64,000 bases of DNA, taken from the NCBI GenBank assembly GCA_026392415.1, contig JAPLCC010000040.1:32998-96997 (forward strand). The letters run 5' to 3'. The translations under genes and the position numbers were made by a program. This document shows positions 43,233 through 52,262 of the stretch, one piece after another. Each line of letters opens with the position of its first letter. The stretch's first letter is position 1. This DNA comes from Propionibacteriales bacterium. Its GTDB lineage: Bacteria > Actinomycetota > Actinomycetes > Propionibacteriales > Nocardioidaceae. The notes beneath the pieces are model-generated. The model was not told the origin of the DNA. It worked only from the letters and a program-made list of their open reading frames with translations, and did not search any database.

Positions 43233-44069
43233 ATGACCGCCCAGCCCCACGACGTCCAGCCGAGCGCCACCCGGTCGGCGTACTCCGGCCCGTCGGCGTA
43301 CGCCGCCATCGCCTCGGAGCAGGGAATGCTGCTGGCAGCGGGCTCGGCCGTGATGTACCAGCTCGCGGTGAAGGGGGTCGGTCTCGGCGTCGCCGAGCAC
43401 AGCACGACACTGCAGCGTCCGGTCGACCGGCTGCGCACCACGCTCACCTACGTCTACGTGATGACGCTCGGCACGCCCGAGGAGCAGAAGTCGATCGCGC
43501 GCATGGTCAACAAGGCCCACGGGCCGGTGCGCGACGCCGGGCGCTACAGCGCCTTCGACCCCGACCTGCAGCTGTGGGTCGCGGCGACCCTGTTCCAGCA
43601 GGGCGAGTTCATCTACGAGAAGCTGTTCGGCCGGCTCCCCGACGATGTCCGGGAGGGCTACTACCGCGCGTCGTGGATCTACGGCACCGCCCTGCAGGTC
43701 AAGGACGAGCAGTGGCCGCCGACCCGGGCCGACTTCCAGGTCTACTGGGACGCGACCATCGCGGGGCTGGAGAGCGAGCCGTCGGTGCAGGACTACGCCC
43801 GGCGCCTGCTCTCGACCGAGGACGCGCCGCTGTTCAGCAAGCTCGTGATCCCGCTGCAGGACCTGATGACCCGGGGCAACCTCGACCCCCGGACCCGCGC
43901 GGCCCTCGGGCTCACCTGGTCCGCGAAGGAGCAGCGTCGCTACGACCTGTTCTGGAAGGTCTTCCCCCGGTTGTACCGGCTGGTTCCCCGCAGGCTGCGT
44001 CACCTCCACGCCCACCTGATCCTGCGTGACATGCGACGCCGGATGCGCAAGGGAAAGCGCGTGATCTAG
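43233..44069 (+). CDS. DUF2236/MpaB-family oxygenase
   Basis: The 278-aa protein belongs to the DUF2236 (oxygenase MpaB/latex-clearing protein-like) family, whose characterised members are heme b oxygenases. Recognisable parts are SAYAAIASEQGMLLAAGSAVMYQLAVKGVG, RLRTTLTYVYVMTLGTPEE, VNKAHGPVRDAGRYSAFDPDLQLWVAATLFQQGEFIYEKLFG and YDLFWKVFPRLYRLVP. The histidine in NKAHGPV corresponds to the conserved family histidine. GGAGG lies 6 nt before the ATG. Location in the mce regulator operon suggests that it acts on an imported lipid or sterol, which is inference. Confidence 0.85.
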   Translation: MTAQPHDVQPSATRSAYSGPSAYAAIASEQGMLLAAGSAVMYQLAVKGVGLGVAEHSTTLQRPVDRLRTTLTYVYVMTLGTPEEQKSIARMVNKAHGPVRDAGRYSAFDPDLQLWVAATLFQQGEFIYEKLFGRLPDDVREGYYRASWIYGTALQVKDEQWPPTRADFQVYWDATIAGLESEPSVQDYARRLLSTEDAPLFSKLVIPLQDLMTRGNLDPRTRAALGLTWSAKEQRRYDLFWKVFPRLYRLVPRRLRHLHAHLILRDMRRRMRKGKRVI

Positions 44070-44072
44070 GGT
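44067..44072 (+). promoter_or_regulatory. -10 hexamer TAGGGT, leaderless ndk
   Basis: TAGGGT overlaps the DUF2236 stop codon and ends 7 nt before the GTG at 44080, so ndk can be transcribed separately and without a leader. Confidence 0.5.
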
Positions 44073-44079
44073 CACGGGC

Positions 44080-44487
44080 GTGACCCAACGCACTCTCGTC
44101 CTCCTCAAGCCCGACGCGGTCCGCCGTGGCCTGGTCGGCAACGTGCTCGCGCGGTTCGAGGCCAAGGGCCTGACCATCGTGGCCCTGGAACACCGTCACA
44201 TCGATGCTGCGCAGGCCGATGCCCACTACGTCGAGCACGTCGAGCGCGACTTCTACCCGCCGTTGCGCGACTTCGTGACCAGCGGTCCGCTCGTGGCGCT
44301 GGTGCTCGAGGGTGACGAGGCGATCGACGTCGTGCGTGCGATCAACGGCTCGACCGACGGCCACAAGGCCGCGCCCGGCACGATCCGGGGCGACCTCTCG
44401 CTCTCCAACCGCGAGAACCTCGTGCACGGCTCGGACTCACCCGAGTCGGCTGCGCGCGAGATCGCGCTCTGGTTCCCCTCGCTCTGA
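44080..44487 (+). CDS. ndk: Nucleoside-diphosphate kinase
   Basis: The 135-aa enzyme balances nucleoside triphosphate pools by transferring phosphate through a histidine intermediate. The family features are TLVLLKPDAVRRGLVGNVLARFEAKGL, HYVEHVERDFYPPLRDFVTSGP, AAPGTIRGDLSLS and the active-site NLVHGSDSPESA with H116. Length and sequence match the family without gaps. The GTG at 44080 is supported by the leaderless -10 hexamer. It lies directly upstream of the mreB operon. Confidence 0.97.
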   Translation: MTQRTLVLLKPDAVRRGLVGNVLARFEAKGLTIVALEHRHIDAAQADAHYVEHVERDFYPPLRDFVTSGPLVALVLEGDEAIDVVRAINGSTDGHKAAPGTIRGDLSLSNRENLVHGSDSPESAAREIALWFPSL

Positions 44488-44650
44488 CCGGCGTGCCTCC
44501 GCGCTGATCCGGCCTCGCTTACCTACTCTCACAAGCGGAGGCCGTCGGACCGTGCGCCCGGTGGCCGCCCCGGTTCAGGCCGGCTTCCCCTAGATGCGCA
44601 CGAGCGGGCTCGCCGATTTCGGCTGGTCCGGCGACGTGTTGCGAGGAATC

Positions 44651-45682
44651 GTGAGGGCGAACTCCATCATCGGCCGGGACATGGCCGTGGATCTCGGTAC
44701 CGCCAATACGCTCGTCTATGTCCGCCGCCGCGGGATCCTGCTCGACGAACCGAGCGTCGTCGCACTCAATGACGCCACCGGCGAGGTCATCGCCGTGGGG
44801 CACCAGGCCAAGCAGATGCTGGGCCGCACCCCTGACAACATCACTGCCCTTCGCCCGCTCCGTGACGGCGTCATCGCCGACTTCGAGGCGACCGAGCAGA
44901 TGCTGCGCCACTTCATCGCCCGGGTGCACCGCCGCCGCTACTTCGCGAAGCCGCGGATGGTCATCTGTGTGCCGAGCTCGATCACCCCGGTCGAGCAGCG
45001 CGCCGTGAAGGAGGCGGGCTACCAGGCCGGAGCCCGACGGGTCTACGTCGTCGAGGAGCCGATGGCCGCCGCGATCGGCGCCGGGCTCCCGGTCCACGAG
45101 GCCACCGGCAACATGATCGTCGATGTCGGCGGCGGCACCACCGAGGTCGCCGTGATCTCCCTCGGCGGCATCGTCACGTCCCTGTCGATCCGCACGGCTG
45201 GCGACGACCTCGACGCCTCGATCATCGCGTGGATGAAGAAGGAGCACGGCGTGATGCTCGGTGAGCGCACGGCCGAGGACGTCAAGATCACGCTCGGCTC
45301 CGCGTTCCCGCGTCCCGGCGAGCCCGAGGGCGAGGTGCGCGGCCGCGACATGGTCACCGGCCTGCCGCGCACCGTCGTCGTCTCGAGCGCCGAGATCCGC
45401 CAGGCACTCGAGGAGCCGTTGCACGCGATCGTCGACGCGGTGCGGGTCACCCTCGACCAGACCCCGCCCGAGCTCGCCGGCGACATCATGGACCGCGGCA
45501 TCGTGCTCACGGGCGGAGGAGCGTTGCTCCGCGGCCTCGACGAGCGGATCCGCCACGAGACCGGCATGCCGGTGCACGTCGCCGACGACCCGCTGGTCTC
45601 GGTCGCGATGGGTGCCGGCCGCTGCGTCGAGGAGTTCGAAGCCCTCCAGCAGGTGCTGGTCACCAACCCCCGGCGCTTCTGA
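44651..45682 (+). CDS. mreB: Rod shape-determining protein MreB
   Basis: The 343-aa product is the bacterial actin homologue that organises lateral wall synthesis. Motifs: GRDMAVDLGTANTLVYV (phosphate 1), DVGGGTTEVAVISLGGIV (phosphate 2 near residue 155) and GIVLTGGGALLRGLD (adenosine region near 285). The GTG at 44651 has GAGGA 4 nt upstream and gives the standard length; the in-frame ATG at 44594 would add 19 residues not seen in the family. The 163-bp gap after ndk contains a possible -10 TACTCT at 44524, implying a leader of about 115 nt. The stop overlaps mreC. Confidence 0.96.
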   Translation: MRANSIIGRDMAVDLGTANTLVYVRRRGILLDEPSVVALNDATGEVIAVGHQAKQMLGRTPDNITALRPLRDGVIADFEATEQMLRHFIARVHRRRYFAKPRMVICVPSSITPVEQRAVKEAGYQAGARRVYVVEEPMAAAIGAGLPVHEATGNMIVDVGGGTTEVAVISLGGIVTSLSIRTAGDDLDASIIAWMKKEHGVMLGERTAEDVKITLGSAFPRPGEPEGEVRGRDMVTGLPRTVVVSSAEIRQALEEPLHAIVDAVRVTLDQTPPELAGDIMDRGIVLTGGGALLRGLDERIRHETGMPVHVADDPLVSVAMGAGRCVEEFEALQQVLVTNPRRF

Positions 45683-46644
45683 TGACGCTCGACACGCGCC
45701 CCGTCCGCTCCTCCGCCTCCGCGACCGGGAGCAGTGCTCGTCGTACTCCTGCGCGTGACGGCGAGGACCGCGGCCGCCCGTCGCGCTCACTCGTCGTGGC
45801 GCTGGTGCTGGCCTGTGCGGCGCTCATGGTCGTCGACAAGGCCGGCGGTGACGACTCCCCGGTCGCGCCCGTACGCCGTGTGGTCGGCGAGGTGATCGGG
45901 CCGGTCCAGGCAGGCGTGGCGACCGTGGTCCGTCCGGTCGCCGGCATCCCCGGGGCCTTCCGGACCAATGACTCGCTCCGCACCAAGGTCGAGGACCTCG
46001 AGGCCGACAACGCGGGCCTGCGCAACCAGCTCGACAAGGCCGGCTACGACGACCAGCGGCTCCAGGACCTCGAAGGCCTTCGCGCCGTGGCCGGTGACCT
46101 CGGCTACGCCCTGGTGCCGGCGCGCGTGATCGCGATCGGCGCGGCCCAGTCCTTCTCGAGCACCGTCACCCTCGACGCCGGCTCGGACGCCGGCCTGCGC
46201 CCCGACCTGACCGTCGTGGCCGCCGAGGGCCTCGTCGGCCGGATCATCTCGGTGACCAGCCACACCGCGACCGTGCTGCTCATCGTCGACAACTCCTCCG
46301 CCGTCGGCGGCCGGATCGGGGACAACGCCGAGCTCGGCTTCGTCAACGGCCACGGCACCCTCGGCGACGACGACCGCCTCGAGATGGAGCTCGCCGACCG
46401 CAACGTCGTGCCGAAGGTCGGCCAGGAGATCGTGACCTGGGGCAGCGAGAACGGTTCGCCGTACGTCGCAGGCGTGCCGATCGGCAAGGTCGCGAAGGTC
46501 TACGAGTCGCTGCGCGAGACGTCGTACCGCTCGGTCATCGTGCCGGCCGTCGACTTCACGGCGCTCGACATGGTGGGCGTGGTGGTGCCCTCGGGCACGG
46601 CCGGTCGCGTGATCGAGGCCGACGGGGGAGTGAGTCTGCGATGA
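45682..46644 (+). CDS. mreC: Rod shape-determining protein MreC
   Basis: The 320-aa protein is the bitopic membrane scaffold of the elongasome. A basic N-terminus (residues 1-34) precedes a transmembrane helix (35-52), a coiled coil (about 90-118, TNDSLRTKVEDLEADNAGLRNQLDKAG) and the two-lobed beta domain (ARVIAIGAAQSFSSTVTLDAGSDAGLRPDLTVV to the end). The ATG overlaps the mreB stop (TGATG). Its partners MreD, PBP2 and RodA follow directly. Confidence 0.94.
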   Translation: MTLDTRPVRSSASATGSSARRTPARDGEDRGRPSRSLVVALVLACAALMVVDKAGGDDSPVAPVRRVVGEVIGPVQAGVATVVRPVAGIPGAFRTNDSLRTKVEDLEADNAGLRNQLDKAGYDDQRLQDLEGLRAVAGDLGYALVPARVIAIGAAQSFSSTVTLDAGSDAGLRPDLTVVAAEGLVGRIISVTSHTATVLLIVDNSSAVGGRIGDNAELGFVNGHGTLGDDDRLEMELADRNVVPKVGQEIVTWGSENGSPYVAGVPIGKVAKVYESLRETSYRSVIVPAVDFTALDMVGVVVPSGTAGRVIEADGGVSLR

Positions 46645-47231
46645 GGACCAACTCCGCTGGCCGACTGCTCGCCGTCATGCTCGCCGTGATCGGCGCACTG
46701 ATGCTCCAGGTGACCGTGCTGCCGCACTTCGCGTGGCGCGTCGGCGGGTTGGGCGTCGTGCCCGACCTGGTCCTGCTCGTCGTGGTCGCCGTCGCGCTGG
46801 CCACCGACACCCGGTATGCAACGCTCACCGGCTTCTTCGCCGGTCTGGTGCTCGACATCGCGCCACCCGCCGACCATCTCGCCGGACGTTGGGCGCTCGC
46901 CCTGACCATCGTCGGCTATGTCATCGGCCGCCTCGCGCACGACAACACCGCAGAGGTCGCCCGCTTCGAACCTGACGGCGCTCGCCGCCCTGCGCTGGCG
47001 CTCGTCCTCGTTGCTGCCGCCGGTGGATCGTTCGTCGGGACCTCCGTGTTCGCGCTGACCGGCGTGTTCCTGAACGACGCCTCGGCGGGCGTCGGTGACC
47101 TGTTGCCGGTCGCCCTGGTGGCGCTGCTGCTCGACGTGATCGCTGCCCTGGTCGTCGTCCCGGTGGTGTGGTGGCTGTTGCGCCGCCTCGGTGCGGACCG
47201 CGCTGCGCAGGCTCTGTGGGCGCGGGTCTGA
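46641..47231 (+). CDS. mreD: Rod shape-determining protein MreD
   Basis: The 196-aa product is a small multipass membrane protein with five or six helices (for example residues 11-27 and 40-55, VPDLVLLVVVAVALATD, followed by GFFAGLVLDIAPPADHLAGRWAL). The G(F/L)xxGLxxD motif in the second pair is typical of MreD. It overlaps mreC by 4 bp (ATGA) and touches the PBP2 gene. It is thought to bridge MreC with the polymerase complex. Confidence 0.92.
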   Translation: MRTNSAGRLLAVMLAVIGALMLQVTVLPHFAWRVGGLGVVPDLVLLVVVAVALATDTRYATLTGFFAGLVLDIAPPADHLAGRWALALTIVGYVIGRLAHDNTAEVARFEPDGARRPALALVLVAAAGGSFVGTSVFALTGVFLNDASAGVGDLLPVALVALLLDVIAALVVVPVVWWLLRRLGADRAAQALWARV

Positions 47232-49369
47232 TGGCTCCCACACGGGGCGGCGCCTCGCACCGCAGCCGACTGCGGCTGATCGTCATCCAGACCCTCGTCT
47301 TCTCCCTGCTCGCCACCCTCGGCGCCCGGCTCTACTACCTCCAGGTCATCTCGGGGGAGCAGTACCAGGGCCAGGCTGCGTCGCAGTCGGTCCGCGAGAT
47401 CGTCGTGCAACCCCAGCGCGGGCTGGTCGTCGACGCGATGGGTCGGCCGTTGGTGACCAACCGGCTGACGTGGGTCGTGTCCCTGGACCGCACCCTGCTC
47501 GGCAAGATGAGCGACGCCGACCGCACCGAGCTGCTGCGCCGTACCGGCAAGGCGATCGGCATGCGGGTCAAGCGGATCGAGGGCAAGTTGCTGCTGTGCG
47601 GCGACAGCACCGCGGTCGCCGGCGAGTGCTGGAACGGCTCGCCCTTCCAGCCCGTTCCGGTCGCCTTCGACGTCAAGGAGTCCGCGGCCCTGCGGATCCT
47701 CGAGCAGCCCGAGGACTTCCCGGGCGTGGTCGTGGACCGGCAGAGCGTGCGGCAGTACCCCGCGCCGTACGGCGTGAATGCCGCGCACCTGCTGGGCTAC
47801 GTCAGCCCGATCACCAAGGAGGAGCTCGACGCCGCGGAGGAATCCAGCGACAGCTCGGTCAACGGTGCCTCGGTCGTCGGCCGGGCCGGCGTCGAGAAGG
47901 AGTACGACGAGTGGCTGCGCGGGCAGCCGGGCCACCAGCAGGTCGCCGTCGACTCCAAGGGCCGGGTCCGCGAGGACGTGTCCGACCTCGAGGCACAGCC
48001 CGGCGACACGCTCGTCACCACCATCGACGCGAAGGTGCAGTCGGTCGTGGAGGAGCAGCTCCACAAGATGATCATGACCCAGCGCGCGACGACCGACCCG
48101 GTCACCGGCCGGAAGTTCGAGGCCGACTCGGGTGCCGCGATCGTGATGGAGGCGAAGACCGGCCGGATCGTCGCGATGGCCAGCCAGCCGACGTACGACC
48201 CCTCGGTGTGGGTCGGCGGCATCACCGACAAGCAGCTCGCCCGCCTCTACTCCGAGGCCGCCGGCACGCCGCTGCTGTCGCGGGCCTTCCAGGGGCAGTT
48301 CGCTCCCGGCTCGACGTGGAAGCCGTTCATGACGGTCGGCGCGTTGACCAACGGCTACACCCGCGACACCGTGCTGAGCTGCCCTTCGGCCGTGCAGATC
48401 GGCAACCGCGCGTTCCACAACCACGAGTCCCACGCCTACGGTTCGATCGGCTTCGCCCAGGCGCTCGCGGTCTCCTGCAACACCTTCTTCTTCCAGGTCG
48501 GCATGAAGTTCTGGCAGAAGTTCGGCTCCGACCCCGATGACGTCGACGCACGCGACCCCCTCGTCGAGGAGGCGGAGGCCTTCGGCTTCGGTGACCAGAC
48601 CGGGATCGACCTGCCGGGCGAGGCGTCGGGCCGCGTCGCGGACCGCAAGTGGAAGCTCGCCTACTACAAGTCGATGAAGGACTACTACTGCGGGATCGCG
48701 GGCAAGCCACAGGACGCCAAGACCTCCGACTTCGTCTACAAGTTCTCCCGCGAGTTCTGTGTCGAGGGCTGGAAGTACCGCCTGCCTGACGCGGCGAACT
48801 TCGCGATCGGCCAGGGCGACACCATCGTCACGCCCCTCCAGCTCGCCCGCGGCTACGCCGCGATCTCCAACGGCGGCACGCTGTGGGAGCCCCGCGTGGC
48901 CAAGGCGATCGTGTCGCCGGAGGGTGAGCTGGTGCGCGAGATCGCGCCGAAGAAGGAACGCAAGCTCGACATCCCGCCGCGGGTGCTCAAGTACCTCGAC
49001 GACGCGCTCCTCAGCGTCGCGCGGCCGGGCGGCACCATGGCGTGGAAGCTCGGCGGATTCCCGATCGACGACGTCCGGATCCGTGCCAAGACCGGCTCGG
49101 CCGAGGTCTACGGCAAGCAGTCGACCGGCTGGGTGGCGTCGTACACCAAGGACTACGTCGTCGTGATGATGATGACCCAGGGCGGCACCGGCTCCGGCTC
49201 GACCGGTGACGGCATCCGGGCGATCTGGGAGGCGCTGTACGGCGTCGTCGGTGACCAGGTGCGTCCCGCCAAGGCGGCGATCCCCGGGGTCACGCCGCCG
49301 ACCGCACTTCCGACCTTCGACGAGGACGGCTCGATCCTTCCTCCGGCCCGAAAGGACGACGGGTCATGA
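47231..49369 (+). CDS. mrdA: Penicillin-binding protein 2 (elongasome transpeptidase)
   Basis: The 712-aa protein is the class B transpeptidase of the elongasome. One transmembrane helix (residues 17-37) is followed by the pedestal domain (QPQRGLVVDAMGRPLVTN) and the transpeptidase domain with the catalytic motif STWK (S361 in FAPGSTWKPFM), SCN in LAVSCNTFFFQ and KTG (K620 in RAKTGSAEV). Actinobacterial insertions occur around residues 115-150 and 470-500. The ATG at 47231 abuts the mreD stop; the end overlaps rodA by 4 bp, so PBP2 and its polymerase partner are translated together. Confidence 0.95.
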   Translation: MAPTRGGASHRSRLRLIVIQTLVFSLLATLGARLYYLQVISGEQYQGQAASQSVREIVVQPQRGLVVDAMGRPLVTNRLTWVVSLDRTLLGKMSDADRTELLRRTGKAIGMRVKRIEGKLLLCGDSTAVAGECWNGSPFQPVPVAFDVKESAALRILEQPEDFPGVVVDRQSVRQYPAPYGVNAAHLLGYVSPITKEELDAAEESSDSSVNGASVVGRAGVEKEYDEWLRGQPGHQQVAVDSKGRVREDVSDLEAQPGDTLVTTIDAKVQSVVEEQLHKMIMTQRATTDPVTGRKFEADSGAAIVMEAKTGRIVAMASQPTYDPSVWVGGITDKQLARLYSEAAGTPLLSRAFQGQFAPGSTWKPFMTVGALTNGYTRDTVLSCPSAVQIGNRAFHNHESHAYGSIGFAQALAVSCNTFFFQVGMKFWQKFGSDPDDVDARDPLVEEAEAFGFGDQTGIDLPGEASGRVADRKWKLAYYKSMKDYYCGIAGKPQDAKTSDFVYKFSREFCVEGWKYRLPDAANFAIGQGDTIVTPLQLARGYAAISNGGTLWEPRVAKAIVSPEGELVREIAPKKERKLDIPPRVLKYLDDALLSVARPGGTMAWKLGGFPIDDVRIRAKTGSAEVYGKQSTGWVASYTKDYVVVMMMTQGGTGSGSTGDGIRAIWEALYGVVGDQVRPAKAAIPGVTPPTALPTFDEDGSILPPARKDDGS

Positions 49370-50604
49370 GCAACCGCATCCAGGCCACCCGGGCTTCGGC
49401 CGGCGGCCGCCCGCACCGCACGACCGCTTCACGGCGCGTCTCCTTCCTGCGCTGGGGCGACGTCGACCAGGTGCTGCTCGGGGCGGTCGTGCTGTTGTCG
49501 CTTCTCGGGTGCCTGCTGATCTGGTCGGCGACCCTGGAGCGCGACGACCTCACCGGCGGCGACACCCGCGCGTTCCTGGTCAAGCAGGTCATCAACGTCG
49601 GTATCGGGCTGGGCCTGATGGCGATGGTGGTGATGACCGACCATCGCTGGGTCCGGATCCTCGCCCCGATCGGCTACCTGTTCGCCATCGGCGGGCTGGT
49701 GCTGGTGCTGGTGATGGGGTCGACCATCAACGGTTCGCGCTCGTGGCTGATCGTCGGCGGGATGTCGTTCCAGCCGTCCGAGCTGGCCAAGCTCGCCGTG
49801 GTGGTCGGCATGGCCCTCGTCGTGGCCGAGCGCAGCGAGGGTCGATGGCGCGACCGGGTCGGCACGGTCGACGTACTCCTGATGCTCGCGGTGGCCGGCA
49901 TCCCCGCTGTCCTGATCCTTGCTCAGCCCGACCTCGGGACGATGCTGGTGCTGACCGCGACCGTGTTCGGGGTGATCGCCGCGTCCGGCGCGCCGCGTCG
50001 CTGGCTGTTGATCCTTGGCGGCGGTGGTCTCGCTGCCGCGGCCTTCGCCGTCGTCAGTGGTCTGCTCGAGCAGTACCAGATCGACCGGTTCCTCGCGTTC
50101 ACCAACCCGGAGCTCGACCCGAAGGGTGCTGGCTACAACGTGGAGCAGGCGCGGATCGCGGTCGGCAACGGCGGTCTCTTCGGTCAGGGCCTGTTCGAGG
50201 GTTCCCAGACCCAGTCCGGCTTCGTGCCCGAGCAGCACACCGACTTCGTGTTCACGGTCGCCGGCGAGGAGCTCGGGCTTCTCGGTGCGGTGCTGATCGT
50301 CGCGCTGCTCGGCGTCGTGATCTGGCGTGCGCTTCGGATCGCGTCGCGCACCGATGACGTGTTCGGCCGAATCGCCGCTGCGGGCATCGCCTGCTGGTTC
50401 GCCTTCCAGGCCTTCCAGAACGTCGGGATGTGCCTCGGGATCATGCCGGTCACGGGTGTGCCGCTGCCGTTCGTCTCGTACGGCGGCTCGTCGATGTTCG
50501 CCGGCATGCTCGCGATCGGGCTGCTCCAGAACATTCATCTGCGGACCCTGACCGCGCCGGCGTCGCGGATGGCTCCGCAGCAGCGGGTGCTGGTCCGTTC
50601 CTAG
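49366..50604 (+). CDS. rodA: Peptidoglycan glycosyltransferase RodA
   Basis: The 412-aa product is a SEDS-family lipid II polymerase with about ten transmembrane helices. Conserved features are VINVGIGLGLMAMVVMTDHRW, NGSRSWLIVGGMSFQPSELAKLAVVVGMA, ILAQPDLGTMLVL, GGLFGQGLFEGSQTQSGFVPEQHTDFVFTVAGEELG and GVPLPFVSYGGSSM. The aspartate of HTDFVF and the WxE-like region are those required for polymerase activity in this family. It completes the mreBCD-mrdA-rodA operon. Its last four bases overlap the 3' end of the convergent GrpB-family gene. Confidence 0.95.
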   Translation: MSNRIQATRASAGGRPHRTTASRRVSFLRWGDVDQVLLGAVVLLSLLGCLLIWSATLERDDLTGGDTRAFLVKQVINVGIGLGLMAMVVMTDHRWVRILAPIGYLFAIGGLVLVLVMGSTINGSRSWLIVGGMSFQPSELAKLAVVVGMALVVAERSEGRWRDRVGTVDVLLMLAVAGIPAVLILAQPDLGTMLVLTATVFGVIAASGAPRRWLLILGGGGLAAAAFAVVSGLLEQYQIDRFLAFTNPELDPKGAGYNVEQARIAVGNGGLFGQGLFEGSQTQSGFVPEQHTDFVFTVAGEELGLLGAVLIVALLGVVIWRALRIASRTDDVFGRIAAAGIACWFAFQAFQNVGMCLGIMPVTGVPLPFVSYGGSSMFAGMLAIGLLQNIHLRTLTAPASRMAPQQRVLVRS

Positions 50605-51155
50605 CCGGCGGTGTTGACGCCGAGGATCTGTTCGCGCTCGTCGTCCGCCAGGCCGGCCTTGCCCAGGATCCGCTGCAGGATGTCGTTCTTTCCGTCGATG
50701 TACTCGTCGATGCTCTCGACGTCCTGCTCCGCCAGGTCGAGCTTCACGGCGGCATAGGCGTCCCGGAGCACGTCGTCGGCGCGGAGCGTGTCACGGACCG
50801 CTAGGTGGTTGCGCAGCGACAGGGAGCCCTCGACGCAGACGTACACGTGGCGGTCGACCTCGGCGTACTCACCGATGGGGGAGGCCCGCATGAAGTGGCG
50901 ATCCGGCACGCCCTTGTCGCCCTCGTGGCCGTAGCCGGCGGCGACGAGGGCGGCGATGGCGTCCTCGAGCGCAGGGCGCTCCACGACGACGTCGATGTCG
51001 AGGATCGGCTTGGCGGCCAGGCCCGGCACCGACGTACTGCCGACGTGCTCGATCGCCAGGATCGGTACGTCGACCAGGGCCGCGACGAGGTGGGTCCTGA
51101 TCGTCTCGAACGTGATCGGCCAGGAAGGGTCGTAAGGAGTCACAGCGACACGCAT
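50601..51155 (-). CDS. GrpB family protein (UPF0157)
   Basis: The 184-aa protein belongs to the GrpB/UPF0157 nucleotidyltransferase-fold family. Motifs are VTPYDPSWPITFETIRTHL, IEHVGSTSVPGLAAKPILDIDVVV, with GSTS and DxD resembling the nucleotidyltransferase active site, YAEVDRHVYVCVEGS and KNDILQRIL. The name GrpB is unrelated to GrpE. Biological role is unknown; members are often stand-alone. The ATG at 51155 is chosen over an upstream in-frame ATG because it begins exactly where the family begins; CAGGAT lies 6 nt before it. Confidence 0.88.
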   Translation of the reverse strand: MRVAVTPYDPSWPITFETIRTHLVAALVDVPILAIEHVGSTSVPGLAAKPILDIDVVVERPALEDAIAALVAAGYGHEGDKGVPDRHFMRASPIGEYAEVDRHVYVCVEGSLSLRNHLAVRDTLRADDVLRDAYAAVKLDLAEQDVESIDEYIDGKNDILQRILGKAGLADDEREQILGVNTAG

Positions 51156-51269
51156 GGTTCCATCCTGCAGGGCCGAACCGCACCGGCGCATGCCGCCGCT
51201 CGGCCTCGATCAGTCCGCGGGTAGGAATTGAGTGGGGAGCCCTCGCGCTCGGAGGGTCAACTCTGGTGG

Positions 51270-52070
51270 TCAGCAGGTCAGGGTCAGGGTGAAGTTGTTG
51301 GGCAGCGCTGACCCGGCGGCCCTGACGCCCCAGGCGTTGGGTGTCGGGATGGCGCTGAACGCGATCGGTGCCGAGTTGGACGTGACCTGGGGCGCGCACT
51401 CGAGAACGTCGTACTCGGTCGACCAGAGCTCGAAGATTCCGAAAGCTGGGAGGTAACTGATCTGCAACGTGCTCGCTTGGTCGCTCGATGCGGTCAGTTG
51501 GCCCTGGTTGTCGATCTTGAACCAGTGCACGTTCGATGCCTTCGACTGCGCTTCGTTGGAGTAGCCGGTGATGACGACGCTGACCGTGGCCGAGGTTGCG
51601 CTGCTGTTGTTGAGCCGCACCTGGTTCTTCTGCCCGGGGCGGATCCAGCCGGAGAAGGTCACGGTGGAGGTGGTGTCCCACGAGGTGGCGAAGTCGCCGC
51701 CCTGTGCCGTCGTGCCGGGCACGTTGGGAGTGAGCCACAGGGTGCCTTGTTTGGTGCCGGTCTTGACCGTGACGGTCAACTTCACGAGCGTCGCGTTCGT
51801 CGGCACGGGGGTCGGTGAGCCGCTGATGGTGACGAGCTTGGTCGTGTTGGCGCCGACCACGGTCGAGGCCAGGGCCTTGTAGCCCGGAGTGACGGTGTCC
51901 CATGCGGTGTTGCTCGGGGGGTCGCCCCCGGATGCATCGGCATAGCTGGTGCTCAGCAGACCCAGGGCGAGGAGCCCGGTGACCAGGGCGGCAAGGGTGC
52001 GTCGGCGCCGTGGGCGGGCTTCACCAGCGGGGCGGATGGTGCGCTCGATGCGGATGGTCAGTGCGGGCAT
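51270..52070 (-). CDS. Secreted protein of unknown function, related to divergent neighbour
   Basis: The 266-aa product has an arginine-rich N-terminus and a signal peptide (about residues 23-47, TLAALVTGLLALGLLSTSYADASG). The mature part is threonine/serine-rich and looks all-beta: a module of about 110 residues (VVGANTTKLVTISGSPTPVPTNATLVKLTVTVKTG and later ATVSVVITGYSNEAQ) is followed by a second domain of about 90 residues ending with a paired cysteine (LECAPQV and TLTLTC). The first module resembles the one in the divergent protein at 52263. The ATG at 52070 is preceded by GGAGG. No known family is recognised; it may be a surface or appendage protein. Confidence 0.7.
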   Translation of the reverse strand: MPALTIRIERTIRPAGEARPRRRRTLAALVTGLLALGLLSTSYADASGGDPPSNTAWDTVTPGYKALASTVVGANTTKLVTISGSPTPVPTNATLVKLTVTVKTGTKQGTLWLTPNVPGTTAQGGDFATSWDTTSTVTFSGWIRPGQKNQVRLNNSSATSATVSVVITGYSNEAQSKASNVHWFKIDNQGQLTASSDQASTLQISYLPAFGIFELWSTEYDVLECAPQVTSNSAPIAFSAIPTPNAWGVRAAGSALPNNFTLTLTC

Positions 52071-52262
52071 GCTTCCTCCGTGGGTGACCCTCCCGCGGGG
52101 ACCTTATCGCTGCCATCCACCGTGTGGAAGGGCACCCGGTCGTTCAGGTCACCGGCAACGAGCGCAGACAAAGCACGTGCTGAGCGCGCACCAGACTTCT
52201 GTTCAGGTGCGGAGTCGGGTGGTAGTTTCTTGCGCGCGGGGAGGCCGATTTGAAGGATTGCC

